From an uncultured Prevotella sp. (GTDB lineage Bacteria > Bacteroidota > Bacteroidia > Bacteroidales > Bacteroidaceae): DNA of 64,000 bases. The notes under the pieces were generated by a model. That model saw only the letters and a program-made list of their open reading frames with translations. It was not told the origin of the DNA and searched no databases. Both the position numbers and the translations under genes were made by a program. The stretch is taken from contig CAJODL010000004.1 of the NCBI GenBank assembly GCA_905233165.1, positions 457,436-521,435 on the forward strand, in the 5' to 3' direction. Below, piece after piece: positions 8,708-14,895 of this stretch; within the stretch, counting starts at the first letter, position 1; each line of letters opens with the position of its first letter.

Positions 8708-8775
8708 GAGCTAAGAACTGTAGAGCTAAGAGCTTAGGGCTTAGAACTAAGAGCGAAGAACTGTAGAGTAGAAGA
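8708..8775. repeat. Family A tract (gagctaa/gaactgta words)
   Basis: A run of 7-8-base words (gagctaa, gaactgta, gagctta, gaactaa, gagcgaa), the first of about nine such tracts in the window. The stretch from 8776 to 8917 holds no gene; it is AT-rich with a small direct repeat (attgcaagaattgcaa). Confidence 0.8.
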
Positions 8776-8917
8776 ATTAAGGTAAAATTATCCTAAAATG
8801 GTTAATTAAATGAAATAATTGGCATAGGATGCAATAAGAATATATTAAAGGCGTTTTTCTACAAAAGAAATTATTTTATAAAATTGCAAGAATTGCAAAA
8901 ATATTAAATGAATAACA

Positions 8918-9257
8918 ATGGAGATTAAGCGCGACAGATATCTGAAAAGGCTGATTGCACACAAGGGCAACGGGCGTGTGAAGATAGTGACCGGCATTAG
9001 ACGATGCGGGAAGTCGTACTTGTTGTTTCAACTCTTCAAAAGGCATCTGATAGAGACGGGTGTATGTACAGTCGGCATTCTCAATACCTACAACAGAAAA
9101 ACGGCTGCAGGAGGAGCGTCCGCTGGTGAATGTAGGTGACGGGTTCAGGAAGGTTGTTGTGACCAAGGACAATGTGATACGGCACAATGACGAGAATGGA
9201 ATTCTGATTATGAGCCTCCAGGAGTTCCTGATGGATGAGAGGGCGTTGGAGAAATAG
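8918..9257 (+). pseudogene. DUF4143-type AAA ATPase, internally deleted and frameshifted
   Basis: The first ~50 codons (8918 onward) encode the typical start of these P-loop ATPases, with YLKRLIAHKGNGRVKIVTGI followed by the Walker A RRCGKSYLL. The frame then fails at 9137-9139. From about 9090 another frame encodes their typical C-terminus (EKRLQEERPLVNVGD ... DENGILIMSLQEFLM) with a stop at 9255-9257. Intact members are about 400 aa, so roughly 300 residues are missing between the pieces. Family recognition is from memory of the two conserved ends. Confidence 0.7.
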
Positions 9258-9259
9258 AA

Positions 9260-9292
9260 AACTAAGAGCTAAGAGCTGTAGAGCGAAGAACT
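9260..9292. repeat. Family A tract, short
   Basis: actaagagctaagagctgta-type words directly after the ATPase remnant's stop codon and directly before the dispersed ~95-bp repeat. Confidence 0.75.
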
Positions 9293-9293
9293 A

Positions 9294-9390
9294 TTAGCGG
9301 TTATTTATTCCGAAAACATCTAAAAACGCGAAAACCATTTCTGTAAAGTTTAAAGTTTAACGTTTAAAGTTTAAAGTCAGTGGTAAGTGT
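9294..9390. repeat. Dispersed ~95-bp repeat, copy 1
   Basis: Shares an almost identical core (gcggttatttattccgaaaa, then gaaaaccatttctgtaaagt, then agtcagtggtaagt) with 10766-10862. Copy 1 contains extra gtttaaagtttaaag words. Both copies follow a family A tract. Confidence 0.75.
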
Positions 9391-9475
9391 AGAGTGTAGA
9401 GTTTCTTTCAGTCGGGCGTACAAACCCATTTGAGAAGATAGGATTCTATAATTGAAAAATATCTAAAAAATATAG

Positions 9476-9604
9476 ATAATTTGGGGAGAGAAATTTAGAT
9501 ATCTGACGGATAGTGACTACCAGACAGCTCGTAAGTATTGGAATAAGTTGAAACAGAGGCTCAAGAAGAAGGAAATGAAACCGTTACAAATTGTAACGCT
9601 TTGA
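9476..9604 (+). pseudogene. BRO-like antirepressor fragment
   Basis: A 42-codon open stretch containing WGEKFRYLTDSDYQTARKYW and NKLKQRLKKKE, which matches the N-terminal BRO/antirepressor-type domain (TDS...ARKYW...LK.RL) of phage-related proteins in Bacteroidota. It has no start and ends after a degenerate tail. Interpreted as a phage- or island-derived remnant; the frame is closed upstream at 9473-9475. Confidence 0.5.
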
Positions 9605-9619
9605 ATAATCATTATATTT

Positions 9620-10072
9620 ATGAACATTGGAGATAAGGCGCCTGAGGTGTTGGGCTTGGATGAACAGGGACGAGAAATCCGTCTGAGTGACTATCGTGGT
9701 AGGAAACTGGTGTTGTACTTCTATCCGAAGGATAATACGAGTGGATGTACTGCGGAGGCTTGCAGTCTGCGTGATCACTACAGTGAACTGCAGGGTAAGG
9801 GATATGAAGTGGTTGGCGTGAGTAAGGACTCTGCTGCATCACATATTAAGTTTAAAGAGAAGCATCAGCTGCCATTCCCATTGATTGCTGATATCAACCA
9901 CGAACTCATAGAGGCGATGGGGGCCTGGGGAGAGAAGAATATGTATGGCAAGAAGACGATGGGTACTATACGTACGACCTTCATCATTAATGAAGAGGGC
10001 GTCATAGAGCAGATATTTGCTGGTAAGCAGGTGAAGACGAAAGAACATGCGGAGCAGATTTTGGGTAATTGA
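9620..10072 (+). CDS. bcp: Thioredoxin-dependent peroxiredoxin, BCP/PrxQ type
   Basis: Reduces hydrogen peroxide and organic hydroperoxides using thioredoxin; cytoplasmic. The 150-aa length is typical. The peroxidatic Cys lies in TSGCTAEACSLRD (about residue 43), with the second Cys five residues later as in PrxQ/BCP proteins. The YPKDNTSGCT segment and a C-terminal TFIINEEGVI strand are hallmark. The ATG at 9620 is the only sensible start; the preceding sequence is the BRO-like remnant. It is a lone gene followed immediately by a family A repeat tract. The intact core gene within a decayed zone suggests that the junction between accessory and core DNA is patchy here. Confidence 0.92.
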   Translation: MNIGDKAPEVLGLDEQGREIRLSDYRGRKLVLYFYPKDNTSGCTAEACSLRDHYSELQGKGYEVVGVSKDSAASHIKFKEKHQLPFPLIADINHELIEAMGAWGEKNMYGKKTMGTIRTTFIINEEGVIEQIFAGKQVKTKEHAEQILGN

Positions 10073-10075
10073 CAA

Positions 10076-10214
10076 GGTGAGAGCTAAGGGCTGGAGAGCT
10101 TAGAGCTTAGAGCGAAGAGCTAAGAACTGTAGAGCTAAGAGCAAAGAGCAAAGAGCTAAGGGCTGTAGAGCTTAGAGCTGTAGAGCGAAGAACTGTAGAG
10201 CTTAGAACTAAGAG
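10076..10214. repeat. Family A tract
   Basis: About 140 bases of gagctaa/gaactgta/gggctgga/gagcgaa words filling the whole space between the peroxiredoxin stop and the start of the four-helix-bundle gene. Confidence 0.9.
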
Positions 10215-10215
10215 T

Positions 10216-10584
10216 ATGGAAGCGAAGTTATTTTATAAGAACTTGAAGGTTTATCAGGAAGCTAAGGGTATAGTGAATGATGTCTATAAGCTGATGAAAA
10301 AGTTTCCTGGTGAAGAACGATTTGCACTTTGTGATCAGATACGTAGGGCTATAGTTTCTGTTCCATCAAATATCGTTGAAGGGCTATCACGTACTACAGA
10401 TAAAGAGAAACGTAATTTCCTAAACATAGCCTATGGCTCACTGATGGAGGCTTTATGCCAACTTGATATTTCACATGATCTCGGTTATATTACGGAGGAA
10501 GAGCTAAGAGCTGTAGAGCTAAGGGCTGGAGAACTAATCCGAATGCTAAAAGGGATGATGAAGAATCTTGAGGCGAAGGGGTAA
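10216..10584 (+). CDS. Four-helix-bundle protein of the S23 / 23S intervening-sequence family
   Basis: 122 aa, fully helical, with the family's hallmarks: FYKNLKVYQEA near the start, CDQIRRAIVSVPSNIVEGLSR in the middle (shown in part: QIRRAIVSVPSNIVEG), and GSLMEALCQLDIS before the last helices. Members are found in 23S rRNA intervening sequences and as free genes in Bacteroidota; the fold is shared with the accessory protein Avd of diversity-generating retroelements, but no reverse transcriptase is seen here. Bases 10498-10535, encoding EELRAVELRAGEL, are the same words as the repeat tracts on both sides, so the tract sequence is part of the coding region. Biochemical function unknown. Confidence 0.85.
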   Translation: MEAKLFYKNLKVYQEAKGIVNDVYKLMKKFPGEERFALCDQIRRAIVSVPSNIVEGLSRTTDKEKRNFLNIAYGSLMEALCQLDISHDLGYITEEELRAVELRAGELIRMLKGMMKNLEAKG

Positions 10585-10765
10585 GAGCGAAGGGCTAAGG
10601 GCTAAGGGCTAAGAACTGTAGAGCTAAGAGCTAAGAGCTAAGGGCTGGAGAGCTAAGAGCTTAAGGGCTAAGAGCTAAGAACTGTAGAGCTAAGAGCTAA
10701 GAACTGTAAAACTAAGAACTAAGAACTAAGAGCTGGAGGGCTGGAGAACTAAGAGCGAAGAGCGA
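10583..10765. repeat. Family A tract
   Basis: About 180 bases of the gagctaa word family begin at the stop codon of the four-helix-bundle gene and end at the second copy of the dispersed repeat. Confidence 0.9.
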
Positions 10766-10862
10766 TTGGCGGTTATTTATTCCGAAAACATCGAAAAAGA
10801 CGAAAACCATTTCTGTAAAGTTTATAGTTTAGTGTGTAGAGTTGAGAGTCAGTGGTAAGTTG
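10766..10862. repeat. Dispersed ~95-bp repeat, copy 2
   Basis: Second copy of the element at 9294-9390, in the same orientation and also directly after a family A tract. The two copies bracket the BRO fragment, the peroxiredoxin and the four-helix-bundle gene. Confidence 0.75.
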
Positions 10863-11263
10863 AGAGTGTGGTAGGTAGTTCCTAAGCACATATCCTTTAA
10901 ACTTCTACACCCGATTTGGCATCAGGTTTATACTCTCAAAAAGAAAAACAGTGAAAACCGAATGCAATGAAATGTATTTCAATTGCTGAGGTGCATCCTG
11001 TTTTGCGCAATGCGAAAAACCCTGGTTCTTTGACTTCGTCGAACTCGTTCTCGCTCGACATACTGAGAACAAGTTCTCGTCTGTACTCGCTTACTCACGG
11101 CTTTGAGCAGAAAAAACATATTATCAACGATAACGATAACCTTAACGATAACGAAAAGAACTTTTTGATTAACTGCGTTGACTTTAGTCACGACTCGGTC
11201 ATTACCAAGCAAGCTTTGATGGCGCTCACTGTTCCAAAAGTTGAAAAATCTTGGGATTTTTGA
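10863..11263. other. Gene-poor stretch with inverted repeat
   Basis: No supported gene. A 98-codon ORF (10967-11263) is open but has Ser/Asn-rich composition and no recognisable family. An imperfect inverted repeat lies inside it: gaactcgttctc (11041-11052) against gagaacaagttc (11065-11076). A run of aacgataacgataacc words follows near 11128-11155. The end (11241-11279) has a direct repeat of ttgaaa(a)atcttggga. Confidence 0.45.
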
Positions 11264-11292
11264 TTGAAAATCTTGGGAATTTTGTATCTTTG
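11264..11292 (+). promoter_or_regulatory. Bacteroidota-type promoter for the MGMT-family gene
   Basis: TATCTTTG at 11285-11292 matches the -7 box TAnnTTTG, with TTG at 11264-11266 as the -33 element 18 bases away. It lies 24 bases before the ATG at 11316. Confidence 0.65.
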
Positions 11293-11315
11293 CAGCAGAA
11301 ATATAACCAAAAGGA

Positions 11316-11684
11316 ATGAAGGATTATCCTGATAAGATGACGGCAGAAGAGGCGAGGGCTTTTGGCGACGATGTGTTGAACATCGTGAGCCAGATTCCTC
11401 GTGGCAAAGTGACGACATACGGACATATCGCACTGCTGGCGGGATGGCCGAGCCATGCAAGGATGGTGGGAAGGACCCTGCGATATACACCGGGAGCCGA
11501 CAAGCTGCCCTGCCACAGGGTGGTGAACAAAATGGGGCGCACGGCACCTGGGTGGAGTAAACAACGGGAGTTGTTGGAGGAGGAGAACGTGACATTCAAA
11601 GCCAACGGACACGTGGATATGCAGCGGCACCAATGGGAACCGGAGATGTACGGAGAGATGGGGCGCGATAAAATCGCGACATAA
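11316..11684 (+). CDS. MGMT-family DNA-binding protein (alkyltransferase-like, acceptor Cys retained)
   Basis: The 122-aa protein is the C-terminal domain of O6-alkylguanine-DNA alkyltransferases without the N-terminal domain. It shows the helix-turn-helix region IPRGKVTTYGHIALLAG, the Arg-finger segment MVGRTLR, and the active-site loop LPCHRVVNK with the methyl-acceptor Cys. Alkyltransferase-like proteins that only recruit excision repair usually have Trp at this Cys, so direct repair remains possible. Start ATG 11316 lies just after a good promoter. The coding end contains a small palindrome (cgcgat/atcgcg, 11664-11678). Single gene; the next gene (sod) begins 62 bases later. Confidence 0.82.
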   Translation: MKDYPDKMTAEEARAFGDDVLNIVSQIPRGKVTTYGHIALLAGWPSHARMVGRTLRYTPGADKLPCHRVVNKMGRTAPGWSKQRELLEEENVTFKANGHVDMQRHQWEPEMYGEMGRDKIAT

Positions 11685-11746
11685 AAGACGAAGCATTCCT
11701 ATGTAACAGAACAGGACGCGACACAAAGGGCAAAGCATTAATATTA

Positions 11747-12433
11747 ATGGATATGAGAAAGTTTGAATTGATGGTGCTGCCATACGCTGAGGAGGCGTTG
11801 GAGCCGGTGATCAGTAAGGAGACGATTGCTTTTCATCATGGGAAGCATCTGCAGGCTTATGTGGATAATCTTAATAAGCTTCTGCCGGACAGTGAGTATG
11901 AAGGTATGACGCTGGAGGAAATTGTGCGAAAGGCTCCTGCTGGAGCTGTCTTTAATAACGCAGGACAGATACTGAATCATGAGATGTATTTCTGGCAGTT
12001 TAAGGGTAAGTCGATAGAATCGACTCAGAAAGAACGGGACATGGATCAGAAATCGGCTCCCTTGGATGCGAGAACAACTGACAGTGAACCGAAATCGGCT
12101 CCCTGTGGAAAACTGGCGGAGGCGATAGATAGGGACTTCGGGTCGTTTGAGGCTTTCAAGGCTGAGTTTGAAGCTAAGGGCGTTGGACTGTTTGGCTCTG
12201 GTTGGGTGTGGCTGTCAGCAGATAAGGACGGCAAACTTGTCATCACGCAAGAGCAGGGGGCATCTAATCCTGTGATAAAGGGCTTGAAGCCGTTGCTGAC
12301 TTTTGATGTGTGGGAGCATGCGTATTATCTGGATTATCAGAATCGACGCGCTGCTCATCTCTCTGCGCTGTGGCAGATTGTTGATTGGAAGGCTGTAGAG
12401 CTAAGAGCTAAGGGCTGGAGAGCTAAGAGCTAA
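11747..12433 (+). CDS. sodB: Fe/Mn superoxide dismutase with unusual insertion and repeat-derived tail
   Basis: Converts superoxide to oxygen and peroxide in the cytoplasm. Metal ligands are visible: His in FHHGKHLQAYVDNLN, His in NHEMYFW, and Asp/His in FDVWEHAYYLDY. Two oddities set it apart. Between NHEMYFWQFKGK and GKLAEAIDRDFGSFEAF there is a ~30-residue insertion (SIESTQKERDMDQKSAP ...) containing a duplicated 13-base segment, aaatcggctccct. At the C-terminus the usual ending after WQIVDWKAVE is replaced by LRAKGWRAKS, encoded by the first bases of the following family A tract, which also supplies the stop. Core fold and ligands are intact, so it is probably active. Confidence 0.9.
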   Translation: MDMRKFELMVLPYAEEALEPVISKETIAFHHGKHLQAYVDNLNKLLPDSEYEGMTLEEIVRKAPAGAVFNNAGQILNHEMYFWQFKGKSIESTQKERDMDQKSAPLDARTTDSEPKSAPCGKLAEAIDRDFGSFEAFKAEFEAKGVGLFGSGWVWLSADKDGKLVITQEQGASNPVIKGLKPLLTFDVWEHAYYLDYQNRRAAHLSALWQIVDWKAVELRAKGWRAKS

Positions 12434-12607
12434 GAACTGTAGAGCTAAGGGCAGGAGAGCTAAGAGCTAAGAACTAAGGGCTGGAGAACTGTAGAGCTAA
12501 GAGCTAAGAGCTTAAGGGCTGGAGAGCTTAGAACTGTAGAGCTAAGAGCTAAGAGCTAAGAGCTTAAGAGCGAAGGGCTGGAGAGCTTAGAGCTAAGAGC
12601 TAAGAGC
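12392..12607. repeat. Family A tract overlapping the sod 3' end
   Basis: Over 200 bases of gagctaa, gggctgga, gaactgta and gagctta words. The first ~40 bases are coding for the superoxide dismutase tail. Confidence 0.92.
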
Positions 12608-12611
12608 GGTT

Positions 12612-12737
12612 GAAAATGTGAAATGTGAGATGTGAAATGTGAGATGTAAGATGTGAGATGTAAGATGTGAGATGTAAGAAGATGTAACGAAGGCTTAAGG
12701 CCTACGGCTTACGGCTTAAAGGCTTACAGCTTATGAG
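12612..12737. repeat. Family C tract (gtgaaatgtgagatgtaag words)
   Basis: A change of word from family A to gtgaaatgtgagatgtaagatgtg, then to cttaaggcctacggcttacggctt. It shows two different short-word families back to back between the same two genes. Confidence 0.85.
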
Positions 12738-12742
12738 GTGAG

Positions 12743-12774
12743 GGCTGACTGGCAGATGCTGGTCGGCCTTTTTT
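12743..12774 (+). terminator. Rho-independent terminator
   Basis: ggctgac at 12743-12749 pairs with gtcggcc at 12762-12768 (one G-T pair), followed immediately by six T. It probably ends sod transcription despite lying 310 bases downstream, after the repeat tracts. Confidence 0.75.
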
Positions 12775-12780
12775 GATTAT

Positions 12781-12801
12781 CCCGACGGGGGAACCGTCGG
12801 G
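12781..12801. terminator. GC-rich hairpin
   Basis: cccgacgg and ccgtcggg form a perfect 8-bp stem with a five-base loop; a run of seven T follows at about 12821-12827. Possible second terminator. Confidence 0.5.
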
Positions 12802-12905
12802 CACAGTAGAAGCGACAGGCTTTTTTTGAGGAAAAAGTGGGGATAATGTGATTTTTTTTTTCGATTTTACATATAATTTTAAAGAATTAAGTTGTTATTT
12901 AAAGC

Positions 12906-12924
12906 GGTGGCCGGGTGGGTCACC
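12906..12924 (+). promoter_or_regulatory. 5'-leader hairpin before fimbrial gene
   Basis: ggtggcc (12906-12912) pairs with ggtcacc (12918-12924) 39 bases before the ATG at 12963, in an otherwise very AT-rich leader. It could stabilise the mRNA or be an operator; no recognised riboswitch. Confidence 0.35.
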
Positions 12925-12962
12925 ATTATTTTTATTTATTAATTTAATTTTTTATTATTATT

Positions 12963-13853
12963 ATGAAAAATTTTTTCATTGCAGGATTAGTCCTGCTGTT
13001 TGCTGCTTGCAGCACAGAATCAGAAAACATGGTGAATAACGCTCAAATGGAGGAGGCTGTGGCGCCGGTGAAGGTGCATGTTACGGGGTTTTCTGTTTCG
13101 CAGGAGGAACTTCCCACGACACGTGCGGCACAGGATGTGGCTGACTACAATGGCGTGAAGGCGGTAACGCTGGCATTCTACAGTGGTAGTACGGAAGTGC
13201 TTAAGCATGAACAGGTGAAGGGTGCTCTAGAAGAAGGTGAAACCTTTGGTGAGTTTGAGTGCTCATTGCCTATGGGCAGCTACACGATGGTGGTGATAGC
13301 CCGAGGCCAAGGTGATGGTGATGTGTTTACGCTGACGAGTCCGACGGAGGCTGCTTACACCAGTGACCATTCGCGTGAGACATTCGCCTATACGCAGGTG
13401 GTGAACATCACCAACACCAGTGCGGTGGACATCAGTGCCACGCTGAACCGTATCGTTGCCAGATTAGGGTTAGAATCTACCGACGGTCGCACGGCCAATG
13501 CCACTAACGTTCGCATGACATTCTCTGCTGGCAGCAAGAGTTTCAATCCAACCACAGGCTTGGCCACCAGCAATACGGGTTTCTCAAACACTGTGCCTAC
13601 CAATGTTGCAGTAGGTGGGATTACAAGATCCGTCACTTACCTCTTCCTGGCTACTGATGAGCAGAATCTCAATGTGACCATCGAGACGCTGGATAGCGAG
13701 GGTAACACGCTCTTCTCGAAGACCGTCGAAAACGTGCCTTTCAAGCGCAACCGTGCCACCATACTTACTGGTGCGATGTACACCAACGATGCTTTGAGCG
13801 GTGCCTTTCAGTTGAATACCGATTGGCTCTCTGAGTATAATGGTAACTTCTGA
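12963..13853 (+). CDS. FimB/Mfa2-type fimbrial lipoprotein
   Basis: Surface lipoprotein of the Bacteroidales fimbria superfamily. The signal peptide MKNFFIAGLVLLFAACSTES has a lipobox ending in Ala-Ala-Cys (Cys18). Two transthyretin-like beta domains follow; family landmarks are the Thr/Arg stretch LPTTRA, FECSLPMGSYTMVVIARG, LNRIVARLGL and SYLF-like TYLFLATDEQ, ending with NVPFKRNRATILTGAMYT. Such proteins anchor or cap fimbriae. It is followed 11 bases later by a related gene of the same length, so the pair is an operon. No major fimbrillin or protease-processing partner is seen nearby. Annotated by family resemblance. Confidence 0.8.
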   Translation: MKNFFIAGLVLLFAACSTESENMVNNAQMEEAVAPVKVHVTGFSVSQEELPTTRAAQDVADYNGVKAVTLAFYSGSTEVLKHEQVKGALEEGETFGEFECSLPMGSYTMVVIARGQGDGDVFTLTSPTEAAYTSDHSRETFAYTQVVNITNTSAVDISATLNRIVARLGLESTDGRTANATNVRMTFSAGSKSFNPTTGLATSNTGFSNTVPTNVAVGGITRSVTYLFLATDEQNLNVTIETLDSEGNTLFSKTVENVPFKRNRATILTGAMYTNDALSGAFQLNTDWLSEYNGNF

Positions 13854-13864
13854 TTGAAAGAAGT

Positions 13865-14755
13865 ATGATAAGTAGAAAAATCATGATGTTCAGTGTGGTA
13901 TTCACGCTGACCATGATATGTGCTACGTTTGTGCTTCTGTCTTGCGAGAAGCCCATTACTCTTGAGGATGGTGAGACAGACGATGTAGAGGGGAACCTGC
14001 GTGTGAACGTGTACGAGATTGAAAAGGCACCATTTGCCAATTTGACTCGAACTGCGGTCTCGGATGTTTGCACCCGTCTGAACTTCGCCATCTACGATGA
14101 AGGCGGGTCACGACTGAAGCAGGTGAACCAAACGTCAGACAAGTCAGGTTTTGGACAGTGTGCCTTTCAACTTGAGGAGGGCACCTATCAGTTGGTGGTT
14201 GTAGGTCATAGTGCCAATGGCAACCCCACGATGACAAACCTTGGGAAAATCCAGTTTACGAATTCGACGGGCTACACCGACACATTTCTATGCTATGGCG
14301 AGGTAAATATTGGTGAGGAGCCAGTAGAACTCAATATTTCGATGGACCGCATTGTGGCGCTGTGTAGGTTTGTTGTGACCGATGACATTCCAGCAGAAGT
14401 CAAGAAGCTGCAGTTCTACTATACCGGTGGTTCTGGGGCTTTCAATGCTGTAACAGGTATGGGCTGTGTGAACAGTAAGCAGACAGTGACGTATGACGTT
14501 GCGACTGTGAGCGAGAAGCAGTTCGACCTCTACACCTTTCTGCATGAACCTTCGGACAACATCGTCCTCACTGTGACGGCTCTCGATGCCAGTGGCAATG
14601 AGCTACACAGTCGTCAGTTTGACGTTCCCATGCAGCAGAATCACATCACGTGGCTCTCGGGTGCGTTCTTCGATGGCTCTGGCTCATCGTCAACGTCTAT
14701 CACTGGTGTGACGGTGAATACCAACTGGGATGGTGAGACCCACCTGACGTTCTAA
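13865..14755 (+). CDS. Second FimB/Mfa2-type fimbrial lipoprotein
   Basis: 296 aa with a membrane-like signal and lipobox LLSC (Cys27), then an acidic stretch. The domain order and landmarks parallel the upstream protein: LRVNVYEIE, CAFQLEEGTYQLVVVGHS, ISMDRIVALCRFVV, LYTFLHEPSD and VPMQQNHITWLSGAFF, and it ends in NWDGETHLTF. Overall identity to its neighbour is low, so it is a divergent paralogue rather than a recent duplicate. Inferred to be an accessory or tip subunit of the same fimbria. A strong terminator lies directly behind it. Confidence 0.8.
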   Translation: MISRKIMMFSVVFTLTMICATFVLLSCEKPITLEDGETDDVEGNLRVNVYEIEKAPFANLTRTAVSDVCTRLNFAIYDEGGSRLKQVNQTSDKSGFGQCAFQLEEGTYQLVVVGHSANGNPTMTNLGKIQFTNSTGYTDTFLCYGEVNIGEEPVELNISMDRIVALCRFVVTDDIPAEVKKLQFYYTGGSGAFNAVTGMGCVNSKQTVTYDVATVSEKQFDLYTFLHEPSDNIVLTVTALDASGNELHSRQFDVPMQQNHITWLSGAFFDGSGSSSTSITGVTVNTNWDGETHLTF

Positions 14756-14761
14756 AATTAA

Positions 14762-14801
14762 ATGGCGCAGGATGTTTCGTACATCTTGCGCCATCGTTTT
14801 T
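14762..14801 (+). terminator. Rho-independent terminator after fimbrial pair
   Basis: A 14-bp stem with one G-T pair (14762-14775 with 14781-14794), loop ttcgt, then a T-run (cgttttt). It starts seven bases after the stop codon. Confidence 0.9.
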
Positions 14802-14815
14802 GGCTTTTAGCGAGT

Positions 14816-14893
14816 AAGAACTAAGAGCTAAGAGCTGGAGAGCTAAGGGCTAAGAGCTGTAGGGCTAAGAACTAAGAACTAAGAGCTAAGAGC
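14816..14893. repeat. Family A tract
   Basis: gagctaa/gaactaa/gagctgta words fill the space between the fimbrial terminator and the 3' end of the convergent GH51 gene. Confidence 0.88.
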
Positions 14894-14895
14894 TC

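Noticed and set aside
10216..10584. Avd accessory protein of a diversity-generating retroelement
   Set aside because: The fold is shared, but there is no reverse transcriptase, template repeat or variable-repeat target in the window.
10967..11263. 98-codon ORF as a gene
   Set aside because: No recognisable family, Ser/Asn-rich composition, an inverted repeat inside, and it ends in the promoter region of the MGMT-family gene.
10076..12607. Family A tracts as CRISPR arrays
   Set aside because: The units are 7-8-base words without unique spacers of constant length, and no cas genes are present.
12848..13039. 63-codon ORF upstream of the fimbrial gene
   Set aside because: It is mostly AT-rich leader and overlaps the start and signal peptide of the fimbrial lipoprotein in another frame.
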